Below, in pieces: positions 22,006 through 31,212 of a stretch of DNA of 64,000 nucleotides. The position numbers and the translations under genes are program-made. Numbering within the stretch: the first letter of the stretch is position 1; each line of letters starts with the position of its first letter. The stretch covers positions 85,013,712 to 85,077,711 of the forward strand of contig OZ023273.1 of the NCBI GenBank assembly GCA_964007475.1, given 5' to 3'. The DNA comes from Hybos culiciformis. Its lineage: Eukaryota; Arthropoda; Insecta; Diptera; Hybotidae. A model generated the notes under the pieces. It ran no database searches. It was not told where the DNA came from and worked only from the letters and a program-made list of their open reading frames with translations.

Positions 22006-22683
22006 TTAACGATTTTCAATTACCAATAAGCGTTCAGATATTATCGCTAATTCATCAAAGAACTTTTTCTTAAAATTGTTGAAGGTGTCTGCATTGTCCT
22101 GATTCTGAAAAGTGGATCCGATAAGAGCATCTAAATCCGAAGCGATTTGTGCGTATTTAGTATCGGAATCGTTAGCAATTGCTTTGAACAATTGAACAGC
22201 TTTGTCACAATTGCATTTGGAATTCTGCAATTTGTTTATCTCCCTCGCGAAAGTAGTAAAATAAGACTCAATTATCTTCCTTAACTCGGTCGATTCGTCA
22301 TATTGACAGGGAAGACGATTTTTTTCCCATTGTGCCAACAAACTGTCATTGAATTTCTTTTTTTCACTTTCGTATTCTTCAAAACGAGAGACAATGTCGT
22401 TGAAAATTTCGTTGTTTCTGTCCAGAGCTTTCGTAACTTTATCGTTAATATTATTTTGTTCATCCATAAATATTTTGATGTTATTCAGGCATTCATTATG
22501 TGTTTTCTTTATGGTTTCGTGCACATTGATACAGGATTCACAAATAAAGAATTCCGAAAGGCGAGAACTCCCTCTGTACCTACCTAATCCAATGCAAGAG
22601 CCATGATATGAGAGGCCGCATATACCTTTACATGTAAACATTTCCGAATTCATGTTCATAGAAGCAGCGCATTTTTGCGACAT
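22006..22683 (-). pseudogene. LINE ORF1, N-terminal half: PHD-like finger and coiled coil
   Basis: Residues 1-60 have Cys/His spacing of a PHD-type finger (C at 4, C at 18, C at 22, H at 27, C at 30, then C...C near 50), as found at the N-terminus of ORF1 proteins from several insect and other animal LINEs. Residues 60-225 are charged, leucine-rich and predicted to be coiled coil, which would trimerise ORF1p on the LINE RNA. A TAA at 22006-22008 ends the frame; past it the same frame continues sensibly for a few codons and then shifts in an A run at about 21980-21987, after which the poly-Asn tract is entered. Start chosen at the ATG 22683-22681, the first in frame. Confidence 0.7.
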
Positions 22684-22695
22684 AGTTAGTGTTTA

Positions 22696-22733
22696 CTTTT
22701 TTGGTATTATGAAACAGATAATACCAAAAAGAT
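22696..22733. other. Hairpin at the 5' end of the LINE
   Basis: CTTTTTTGGTATTAT and ATAATACCAAAAAG form a stem of 13-14 bp with a loop of about 7. It lies just upstream of the ORF1 start and could be part of the LINE 5' UTR. Confidence 0.5.
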
Positions 22734-22944
22734 TATATAATATTGATGACACACTTATAAAAATAACTGATTATTATGCAAAATAATTTTTTTAATTTTA
22801 ATTTTTTCTTCTTGTTTTTTTTTTATTTCACTTTACTTCTTTTTAATTAATAAGCAAAAAAAAAAAATTAAGGTCAAAAATTTATAAAATTAAAAAAGTC
22901 AAAATCAAAATTAAACAACAATTATAATAATGCGCGACACGTCT

Positions 22945-23600
22945 TCACACTTCAACGGTTAATAATTCAGGTACATCATAACTGTTTTCTTCAATTTCGT
23001 CACTAAACTGCACGCTTAGGTCTTCAGTTTCAGATATAGTGCTGCCGAAAACTAAATTATCTTGGATTTGATTTTGATCCCCAGAATCACAAATATAAGG
23101 GACATTAAAATTTGCTTTGCTTCCATATATTTCAGCTAACATGTCGAAGTATGGACAAATTTTCAAAACATAATCTAAAAAAAAAAAAAAAGAAGAAAAT
23201 GTGAATTAATTATATAACACTACTAGTACTTATATTACTGATTTACTAACCCTATTAGAATAAATATTGAGAATTAAATTCCCCGTCTAACCCGTCTAAT
23301 AAAAAAAAATAAAATAAAATTTTTTTACCAAAAAAGTGTTTCTTTCTTTCTGTTTAAGAAATTTGCTTAAATGCTTAGTATGATTTCATATGAGGGTTTA
23401 AAAAGGATACCAAAAACTACTACTACTTCACTTTTATATGTACCTTTAACTGTTCCTACTTCGACACTGGCTCCAGTATTATTTTTCCATTCAATGGCTT
23501 TCTTATAAGTCTCGCATATTCCACACCTTTGATTTCATTTGAACTATTGTTGCGCCATTCAATGGAATTACTGGCAAAAGTTTGGCGTAGAACATACAAT
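22945..23600 (-). pseudogene. Candidate MADF/Myb-SANT-like gene remnant, two exons
   Basis: Minus strand. One exon (about 23440-23545) reads ETYKKAIEWKNNTGASVEVG followed by TVK and a GTACAT donor; a T-rich tract ending in TTTAG at about 23175 precedes a second exon that reads KICPYFDMLAEIYGSKAN and ends in an acidic tail (SETEDLSVQFSDEIEENS) at 22945. The K.CPYFD..DEI.G.K pattern is that of MADF/Myb-SANT DNA-binding proteins, which are encoded both by Harbinger transposons and by insect host genes. Upstream frames (23545-23600) do not stay open and no DNA-binding helix set can be followed, so a broken copy is likely. Intron 23176-23437 is A/T-rich. Confidence 0.4.
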
Positions 23601-23940
23601 CTGTTGGTTTCTAAAAATAATAACTAGAAAAAATTTTTTTTTTAAATTTCAATCAACTTTTCCTTTCTTTTCCATTTCTGAGAATATTTATAGTAATGCA
23701 ATATAAAATAATATCGAATTTTTTTTAAAACTAATTTGAAAATTTCCTACCAAATTTTTTTTATGAAACAAATTTTTAGTACTAAAATTGTTTTAATTTT
23801 CGTCGAATTTCAATTTTTTAAACTAATCCAGACGTAAGTTTTGTAATAAAAACTTAGACCTCAACTAAACACTGTGCTTACACTTACACATTGTCAATTT
23901 TTTGTTCTAATTACTATGATTATTACCAATTTTAATATTT
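23601..23940. other. AT-rich spacer
   Basis: No coding or repeat structure could be supported here. Confidence 0.4.
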
Positions 23941-23959
23941 AGCACCTTTTTACGTATCA

Positions 23960-24246
23960 TTTTATAGACGAAATTTTAGTTATGGCTAGGTAACGAGCTA
24001 ATGGTACTGTTAAATCATAACTAAGAGATAAAAATTCACCACCTTGATCTTTTAAATCAACGATGTGCAACATGCGGCTGATTTGATTTTTTACGTAATA
24101 TTAGTACGTAATATATGGCTCATGCCACGATATGAAATTTATTCAGTGGCTCTGACACGCAATTGAATTTCACATGCCTGTTTTAAATCATAAATTAATT
24201 TTGGATCTTCACCATATTTTCCAGTTCTTAAAACTTCCAAAAATTA
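23960..24246 (-). pseudogene. HARS: Histidyl-tRNA synthetase fragment
   Basis: HisRS charges tRNA-His and is a universal class II synthetase. The minus strand reads LEVLRTGKYGEDPKLIYDLK, then, after a small insertion (24058-24180), [19 protein letters not shown] and [14 protein letters not shown]. This is the eukaryotic HisRS segment around the conserved ...[19 protein letters not shown]... and YDLTVPFARY motifs (the YDLT stretch helps to bind substrate). Only about 50 codons survive, a TGA follows SIK, and the next residues of the family (RYHIAKVYRRD) are decayed. No flanking exons of the gene are seen. The fragment may be a processed or a captured piece. It is clearly not functional. Confidence 0.7.
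24058..24180. mobile_element. 123-bp hAT-type MITE inside the HisRS fragment
   Basis: It interrupts the HisRS reading frame after the codons for YDLK and is flanked by the perfect 8-bp duplication TTTTAAAT (24050-24057 and 24181-24188). The ends CAACGATGTGCAACATG and (reverse complement) CAGGCATGTGAAATTC are loosely similar hAT-like termini. It is too short to code. Confidence 0.75.
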
Positions 24247-24611
24247 ATTTTATACGAGTGGCTTTCTTTCAAAGTTTCAAAGTGTTCCCGTTTCCAAAAC
24301 CACCCATGAGGTAGAGAACCTGGCTCGTTTTTTTAGAGTGGTATCCTCTTGAGGCCTAATCCACTTTTCATATCAACATCTCAAAAAAAAAATTCTTTTT
24401 TTCTTCCTTACCTTTTTTAAATAAAATAGAAAATTTCTTAAAAGAAAATTCCATTCTAAATAAGTCACGTAAAATAATAAATGATTATAATTTTTGACAT
24501 TCTGAAATGTCAGAAAAAAGAAAAAAAAAAATAATATTTCTTCATAAAATTTTAAATATTTTTTTGTTTACATTTAATTTTTTTTTAGCTTTCAAAAAAA
24601 TAAAAAGTGAA
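24247..24611. other. AT-rich flank of the BEL/Pao insertion
   Basis: A minus-strand open stretch (about 24250-24330) reads GSLPHGWFWKREHFETLK, unrecognised. The remainder is A/T-rich with no support for a feature. Confidence 0.35.
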
Positions 24612-24616
24612 CTAAT

Positions 24617-24969
24617 TGTTACAATCGTAACATGCAAAATTTCTAAGTCTCTAAACGACTTAAAATTGTAAAATTCAACGAAATGAAATTAATGTTAAGA
24701 TAAGAAAATGCACACAATGCAAAATGTGCAGACAAATTTTATTTTTTCTCACAATTTCATACTTAAATTTAATTTGACAAAAATGCATATTGCAATTGAA
24801 TTATATTTCAATTCATAATTCTCATTTTTGTTATTGTAGTTTTATATTACTTAAATTTTTTATATTACTTATAAATTTTATACTACTTATAATTATTGTA
24901 CCAAATAAATTGTACAGTTCGTTCTAAACCATCAACTAAACAACATCTTTTTATTTATATTAAACAAGT
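24617..24969 (+). repeat. BEL/Pao 5' LTR, first part
   Basis: Starts TGTTACAATCGTAACATG, itself a palindrome (TGTTAC...GTAACA). It matches the 3' LTR at 37600-37969 until the AAGT that was duplicated by element A. The last 10 bp (GCTTTCTTCA) lie at 28614-28623. Confidence 0.9.
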
Positions 24970-26064
24970 CGTCCCATCAATGCTTATTTGTCGCAACTAA
25001 CATAAACCTAGTTTTGAGATAATCGAGATTAAAGTTCAAAAGCTGATTATAGCTGATCTGTTAGTTTTATCAACAATTTCAAAACAACACTCGTTTCTAC
25101 GACGGGATAGTTTCAACGTTAATAGTTTTTGAGTTATTAAGCTTCGAATTTTAGTAAATTGTCGTATCTGCACTAAAACGTTTCGATCGTTGTCGTATCT
25201 GACAAAAAAGTGCAGTTACGACATTTGAGAAACAAAGAGGTTTTTATCTAATTTCAATACAAAGTGTAATAAATACGACACCTAAAATCAAGTTTTTGCT
25301 TTTAAGTGAATTGTAGGGTCTCTGTAACAATACGAAAAAGATAGAGGCGGATGGTACTGATCAACGTCAACAAGACTATTCACACACTCAGTGGATACAA
25401 AATTGTCCCAATCTGTGGTGAAAGCTAACTCAAGTTGTCTTGAGAGAGAATTTCTTACAGCAGATATTTGTTGAAGTCCGTTAACGGTAAGCGCGTCAAG
25501 AAAAGAACAAATAGATTCACCTGAAGGATTTACGGGGATCAGAAAGAATTCACCGTCATTGTGTTTCCAATCAATACTAGTAAGATTATAATCACCCGCA
25601 ATGATAAATTCATCTAAGGGTTGAAGGATGTTGGAAATGAAATCTATTGCCTTAAGGACATTGTCATAAATACAACTATTTGTGTTAGGTGGAATGTAGC
25701 AGAACATTGTATAGATATTTTTATCTAATAATTCAACCTTCACACAAATAGTTTCCAAGTGTTCTGTGTTAGGCAGGGCCGGTCCTGCTATATGTGCATG
25801 ATGTGCACTTGCACAGGGCGCCTAACGAATAGGGCGCCTAACGAATAGGGCGCCAATCGATTTGTACTCAAGAACATGCAAATCCATTCGAAATTGACTA
25901 CTGTGCTACTGTTCACAAAAAAACTCTTCCCAGAAAAAAAATCAACACAGTATACAATTTTTTTTGTATACCGTGATGAAATTGCACATTGTATAATGTG
26001 CAAATAAGAATTCAGCATAGTATAAAATCAACATAGTATTTATGTAAATATTTTTTTTAGTATA

Positions 26065-26716
26065 CACTAGGTAGAAAAAGTATGCGTACGGGCTCGTTTC
26101 TTATTTTTTGTTCAACATGTTCCCAGTTTTTGATGTCATTTAAAAGTACTCTATCAAAAAAGTTTTTTTGTGAAAACATTTTTTTTTTTTTCAAAATTTA
26201 AATTTTGAGAAATAATATCAATTTTTTGAACTGCCTGAGTACAGCCTGTTTCAAAGCCGCGTCTCAGAAATTAACTAGTAATATCATTTGGAAGGCAATT
26301 GAATGTAGATAATTTTGCGCCATATAAGTTTATCTTTACGATAAGGGAAAGTGTCAAAAATTGTCTTTGAAAGTCATAGGAATAGCTTAGAACTGCTAGA
26401 AAATAGGTTAGAACCGCTTCTTTTTATGATTTTCAAAGGCGATTTTTGACACTTTCACTTATCGTAGGGATAAAATTATATGGCGCAAAATTATCTACAT
26501 TCAATTACCTTTCAAATGGCATTATTAGTTAATTTTTGAGACGCGGCTTTAAAACCGGCTGTACGCAGACTTTTCCAAAAATTGATATTTCTCAAAATTT
26601 AAATTTTGATAAAAAAATTTTTTTTACAGAGTCCGTTTAAATGACATCAAAAACTGGGAACGTGTGGAACAAAAAATAAGAAAACGAGCCCGTACGCAGA
26701 CTTTTTCTACCTAGTG
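26065..26716. mobile_element. Tc1/mariner-like foldback MITE, 652 bp
   Basis: CACTAGGTAGAAAAAGT at the left is mirrored by ACTTTTTCTACCTAGTG-type sequence at the right, flanked by TA. Almost the whole element is an imperfect palindrome: for example GACACTTTC and ATTATATGGCGCAAAATTATC occur in both arms in opposite orientation around a centre near 26390. The TA target and long inverted repeats point to Tc1/mariner. It is non-coding. Confidence 0.85.
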
Positions 26717-26795
26717 TATGTATATTTATTTGAGGACTAGCACTAGACCTACTGGGAATACCTAGTTAAAAAAAGCGCTTTAGTATAGTCTACTT

Positions 26796-27341
26796 CAGAC
26801 TTCAAACGGCGGCTCTTGAGCCGCATACGGCTCATAACATAAATTTATGCGGCTCCGGAAATCATTTTTTTTTTACACTGCATTCGGCTCGAAGAAACAA
26901 TTCTGACAAATTTTTTTTTTCACCCGGCCTAAACTTTTTTCATTCTAAACTACAAATAAAGAATTTTTTTGCACCCTAAACTACAAATCAAGATTTTTTT
27001 TTCCACTGTAAACTACAAATAAAGAATTTTTATTATTTTGTAAAAATAAACATCGAGTTTCAATGACGGACGAGAATTGAACAAATCAATTAAGGGTGTC
27101 ATCATTAAAATTACAATTAATTTTGAAGAATTATATATTTTGAACTATGTGTAAAATTTATAATTATAAATCAAAATTATTGTTTTATTTAATTTTTAAT
27201 AATTTAAAACGGTATATAAATCAAAAATTAAATATATTGATTTTCTTATATACATTTATAATTATTAAAAAAATTTGCGGCTCTTTAATTTTCGATATTT
27301 CTTAAAATTGGCTCGCTTATGTTTTGGGTTGCCCAGGCCTG
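26796..27341. mobile_element. Second hAT-like MITE nested in the same hAT
   Basis: The right end reads, in reverse complement, CAGGCCTGGGCAACCCAAAA and then GCGAGCC; the left end is CAGACTTCAAACGGCGGCTC. The termini share only CAG and the GGCTC-type subterminal words, but the flanks GTCTACTT (26788-26795) and GTCTACCT (27342-27349) agree at seven of eight positions. The GCGGCTC motif recurs internally. Confidence 0.65.
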
Positions 27342-27699
27342 GTCTACCTCAATGGTGACGTGAAAATGACTTATACTATGCTTATGGGCGCAATTTTCAA
27401 AATCGGCACAGGGCGCCGAATCAGCTAGGACCGGGCCTGGTGTTAGGGATAGAAATTTGGGATACATTGCAAGTGTTTCTTATAACGATGAATACACCTT
27501 TTGGAATTGTATTGGGTGGTAATATCTATTCCTTTTAAAAACGATAAATTCTGGATTAAATAACTCAAGGTTGTTGATACTATAGGACAACCCAGTCTCT
27601 GTCAAAAGGTAAATATCAAAATTTAGAATGGCTGAGTTAAGAAAAATTTTAGAAGTTTTTGTTCTAAGTCCTCTTACATTTTAGAATTTAGGTCAGTAA

Positions 27700-27961
27700 A
27701 GCCCGGGTGTCGTTAAAACAGAATTTAGCAACAGAACAGAATCAGCGACAGAAAAATGTATTCTGTATTTAATTTAATTCGATTGACATTCTGGCAACAG
27801 AAACAGAAAATAACCTCGTATGAGGTTATTCAAATTCTGTGAACAGAATGAATTTTTCTGTCGCTAAATTCTGTTGTAAAATTCTGTCGCAGAATAAATT
27901 CTGTTCAAATGTATGGGATTCTGTTTCTGTTGCTAAATTCTGTTTTAACGACATCCCGGCT
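27700..27961. mobile_element. PIF/Harbinger-type MITE, 262 bp
   Basis: The ends AGCCCGGGTGTCGTTAAAAC and (reverse complement) AGCCGGGATGTCGTTAAAAC continue as an inverted repeat through AGAATTTAGCAACAGAA. TAA flanks both ends (27697-27699, 27962-27964), the target preferred by PIF/Harbinger. The word ACAGAAT is repeated many times across the element. Confidence 0.8.
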
Positions 27962-28613
27962 TAAATGGTATATTACATGCGTCAATGCACATGTAATTAT
28001 TTACTTAAGTCAATTTTATTTACTTACTTCATTTTGAAGTTTTGTTTATTTTTTGCATTGCAAATGTATAGATTGCAACTACGTCTCCCTTAGAAATCAA
28101 GACCTACAAGTTGTCTAAGTTATTAAAAATTTGTATAGAGTACGACAAATCAGAAATCAAATAAGACTTAACAAACTTGCCTTGTATGAAACACTACAGT
28201 ATTGTGAACGACAAATAAGCAGCCAATTGTTAATGACAAGATACGCCTAATTTTATATTTTTTTTAAACATACGACAAATAAGAAATTAGTTTTCAAATA
28301 GAAGAAAAAAATAAAATCAAGTATTTAATACGACAAACAGGAATTAAAAGTGTCTGAAGTGTAATTTAATAAAAAACTAAAATTTTTCATTTAAAAAAAT
28401 ATTAGTTTATCAGGTAAGACAAATAAGCACGATTTTTTTTCCCAAATTTTGCGTTTACGATAAAGTCGATACTGAATATCTCGGGATTGGAGGTAGGTAT
28501 CGTCATCTGGATACGTGCAAAAAAAAGATTTAAAATTTTTAGTATATATGAGCCAATAATATCAAAATCTCAAAAAAGTCAGTTACGACAAATAAGCATT
28601 GATGGGACGAAGT

Positions 28614-28640
28614 GCTTTCTTCATGTGGTCAATCCGGGAC
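28614..28640 (+). promoter_or_regulatory. BEL/Pao 5' LTR end and primer-binding site
   Basis: The LTR resumes with GCTTTCTTCA (28614-28623). Similarity to the 3' LTR stops there. TGGTCAATCCGGGAC begins at 28625, one or two bases later, which is the position and TGG start expected for a primer-binding site. The tRNA was not identified. Confidence 0.6.
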
Positions 28641-28993
28641 TACATCCACTAAAAATCGAAGGACAAAATTTAAAATTCTGAATTGAAAAAAAATTTAAAA
28701 AAAAAAAAATTTTAGAAAACAAAAAAGTTTTAATTACTGAATTTTGAAAAAAAAAAAATTTTAAAGAAAAATTTAAAAGAAACTGAAATTATTATTGAGG
28801 AAAATTTGAAAAAAAAAGGTAGTTTTTTTTGGAAAATATTAAAGAAAATTTCGTTATAAAATAAATTTTAACTTTTAAATTTGGTATTTTTTACAAAATT
28901 ATTCAAAAAATAAAAAAGTTTTTAAATTTAATATCATACAGTCCAAAAATATTGAAAAATTTTTTTTTAATATAACTTAGAAAAAAAAAAAAC
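28641..28993 (+). other. BEL/Pao leader, A-rich
   Basis: Low-complexity A/T between the primer-binding site and gag, with no ORF. Confidence 0.6.
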
Positions 28994-29959
28994 GTGAGTG
29001 AAACAATCGATAAATTAATTCTTCAACAGGTTGATTGCCGCGAAGCAATCAAAGCTATTGAAATTAACTATAAAAAAGATTCGGAAGGTCGGAAAACCAA
29101 AGAATACATTGAAAAACGGTTAGGAAAACTCGAAGAGTTATTGTCGGAATTTACGTCGCGAGATAACGAGATCGAAAATTTAAAGCCGGGAGATAAACAA
29201 TATTTCGTAAAAAAATTTACGGAAAGCACTAAAACTAAATTTACTGAAGTAAAAACTTTATTTGATAATAAATTAAAAAAAATTTGTGACAAAGAACAAA
29301 TGAGAAAAAAAATAGAGGATGTTGAAAAACGAGAAGCAAAGCATCGTGAAGAAGCTGAAAAAGCACTCAAAGCTAAGGAAGAATTGGAACGGACTCTGGA
29401 AGGACTGAGTACAGGTAACAAGTCAAATGAAAATTCAGATGATGAAGAGGTAAGTCATAATAACAAACTTCTTAACTCTCAGAAACAAAGTATCAAAATG
29501 TTAGATAGACTAGTTGTTGAAGTATTAAATGATCAGCACGAAAGATCAGTTATGTTTTATCAGCAAAAGCTAAAAACTATTGACAAATACTGGGACAATA
29601 TTCTAAGAACGCACTTAGAAATTGTCAAAGAACGCGACGATGAAGTAAAAGTCTATATACACCAGCATTTTTTGGAATACATTGAAGAGCAATATCAAAA
29701 TGCTGCTATCATGCTACAAGAAAAAATCGCGGGCACAACTAGTCAAACAATTAAAATGCCAAAAGTTGATTTACCTCCGTTCTCTGGAGATTACTCTGAA
29801 TGGAAACAATTTCAAAATTTAGTTAATGAAACCTTGTTACCTAACAAAACAATTGGCCCATCTCAAAAATTACTTTACTTGAAAAGGTCTCTCAAGGGAG
29901 AGGCAGCTAATTTAGTAAAAAAATTTACAGTAACCTATACACTGTGTGGGATATTTTAA
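28994..29959 (+). pseudogene. gag: BEL/Pao gag, N-terminal part
   Basis: Encodes the structural protein that would form the particle. The first about 240 residues are strongly charged and coiled-coil-like (long K/E runs), followed by PPFSGDYSEWKQFQ and KLLYLKRSLKGEA, hallmarks of the DUF1759 gag domain of BEL/Pao. The frame begins with GTG at 28994 in the context AACGTGAGTGAA; there is no upstream ATG before a stop at 28973, so an ATG to GTG change is probable. A frameshift between about 29920 and 29945 breaks the gag domain; the next frame continues at 29944. The gag is therefore broken twice. Confidence 0.8.
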
Positions 29960-31212
29960 ATGAACGGTACGACAACCAGCGGGTTTTAATTCATTACCAA
30001 CTTGAAAAAAATTTTTCGATAAAAAATTTATCATATGAATCAGCAGCAGCAATAAGGAACTTACATGATACTGCCGTAGAAGCGCTTTTAGCCATAAACA
30101 ACTTGGGGATTGTCACAGATGGGTGGGATCCTATAATTGTACACATTATTTTGCAAAAACTTGATAAAGAATCTCGAAAAATATTCGAACAAAGTTTAAA
30201 AAATCCGAGAGAAATACAAACAATGAAGGATTTTTTTTCATTTCTTAAATCTCGATTCAATGCGTTAGAAGCTACTGAATCAGGAGCTCAGTCCAAAAAT
30301 AATTCGAAAACGTCAAGGTCAGGTAATTTTTTTGCAACAAAATCTAAGTGCCCTGTTTGCTCCGCTGATCATAGAATATATCAATGCGAAAGTTTTAAGG
30401 CTCTCGAATTAAATAAAAAATATGACATTGTTAAAAAGTTTAAACTGTGCAACAATTGCTTAAATTCTGGTCATTTTTCTTCAGCATGTAAAAGCAAGTT
30501 CAAATGTTCGGTATGCAACGATAATCATCACTCGTTATTGCATAAGCACAAAAACGACGAACAAAATAGAAAAAAACGGTCAGGCATTAATTCGGGAAAA
30601 CAAAATTCACCAAAATCTCCTGAAACCACCAATTGTCATTCAAGTGAAGAAAATAAATCTGAAACAAAAAATTTTTATACAAAAAATTCTAACATTATAC
30701 TTTTAGCCACTGCGCAAATAAGAATTAGGTCTTCAAATGGAAGTTGTATAGAATTCAGAGCACTGCTGGACCAAGGGTCACAGTCGACATTTATATCGGA
30801 GAATGCTGCTCAACAGTTAAATTTAAAAAGATCAAGGTCTAAAACCATAATTAGTTGTATTGGTAACAAAAATTCAAAAATTTCCAACTCTCGTGTTCAA
30901 ATTGAAATAAATCCTTGGTTTAATTCTAAATTTAATATTTCCACAGAAGCTTTAATAATGCCTTCAATTACGAAAATTTCGATTCCAAATGATATGTGTC
31001 ATCGTAATGAAAACTTATCAAATATATTGCTTGCTGATCCACAGTATATGAATTCAGGTTCGATAGATGTCTTGCTTTGGGCGGATATTGTGTCACAAAT
31101 AATTCTTGATGGAGTTATTGAAGGAAGTGCATCAACCCCCACAGCTCAAAGAACAGAATTAGGATGGATATTATCAGGATATATTAAAAATGGTAAAATG
31201 TTTTTATACTGA
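29944..31212 (+). pseudogene. BEL/Pao gag C-terminus, zinc knuckles and protease
   Basis: Continues the gag domain (WDILNERYDNQRVLIHYQLE), then has cysteine-rich knuckles (CPVCSADHRIYQC near 30350, CNNCLNSGHFSSAC near 30450, CSVCNDNHHSLLH near 30510) that would bind RNA, and the aspartic protease domain (DUF1758) with the active-site pattern FRALLDQGSQSTFI near 30750. The final residues LGWILSGYI are the usual end of this domain. A frameshift around 31190-31212 separates it from the RT frame. Confidence 0.85.

Larger units (their letters stand above)
17010..22690 (-). mobile_element. Near full-length LINE with PHD-type ORF1, degraded
   Basis: On the minus strand the element runs from a 5' end near 22690 to a TTTA-repeat tail at 17010-17030 which abuts the TSD of the neighbouring hAT. 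ORF1 (about 22683-19927) and ORF2 (about 19735-17169) are both recognisable but broken. A 655-bp MITE sits inside ORF1. The second LINE fragment at 25288-27690 is its closest relative in the window (shared CYIPPN(S/T)N motif). Confidence 0.8.
25774..27439. mobile_element. Non-autonomous hAT element with two nested insertions
   Basis: The ends CAGGGCCGGTCCTGCTA (left) and, reverse complemented, CAGGCCCGGTCCTAGCTG (right) are hAT termini, and the perfect TSD GTGTTAGG flanks it (25766-25773, 27440-27447). Subterminal GCACAGGGCGCC occurs at both ends in opposite orientation (25809-25820 and 27407-27417 region). Without its insertions (26065-26716, 26796-27341) it is about 450 bp and has no transposase. 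Confidence 0.9.
25285..27696 (-). pseudogene. LINE endonuclease fragment, interrupted by a hAT
   Basis: Minus strand. The N-terminal part at 27448-27690 (SELRTKTSKIFLNSAILNFD, YLLTET) and the C-terminal part at 25288-25765 (ETICVKVELL, FCYIPPNTN, AGDYNL, DQYHPPLSFS) together give most of an AP-endonuclease domain close to that of the LINE at 17010-22690. A hAT element (25774-27439) sits between them. No RT part is present, so this is a fragment that was carried into or inserted within element A. The catalytic-type residues GDYN and HPP are visible, but the ORF is not open over its full length. Confidence 0.75.
24970..28609. mobile_element. Element A: DNA transposon with 4-bp TSD and iterated ACGACAAATAAG motif
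   Basis: The terminal inverted repeat CGTCCCATCAATGCTTATTT (plus GTCG) is perfect at 24970-24993 and 28586-28609. The flanking AAGT is duplicated (24966-24969 and 28610-28613), and removing the element plus one AAGT restores the LTR exactly. The right half repeats the TIR-derived word ACGACAAATAAG or variants near 28143, 28207, 28273, 28331, 28428 and in the TIR. No transposase is present; a LINE fragment carrying further insertions (25285-27697) and a PIF MITE (27700-27961) account for most of its length. A 4-bp TSD excludes hAT (8 bp), Tc1 (TA) and PIF (3 bp); the superfamily is not identified. Confidence 0.8.

Noticed and set aside
28487..28681. 64-codon plus-strand ORF spanning the right end of element A and the primer-binding site
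   Set aside because: It crosses a transposon boundary and has no family similarity.
29068..30260. Minus-strand ORFs rich in S, F and L over the BEL gag
   Set aside because: Shadows of the plus-strand gag coding sequence.
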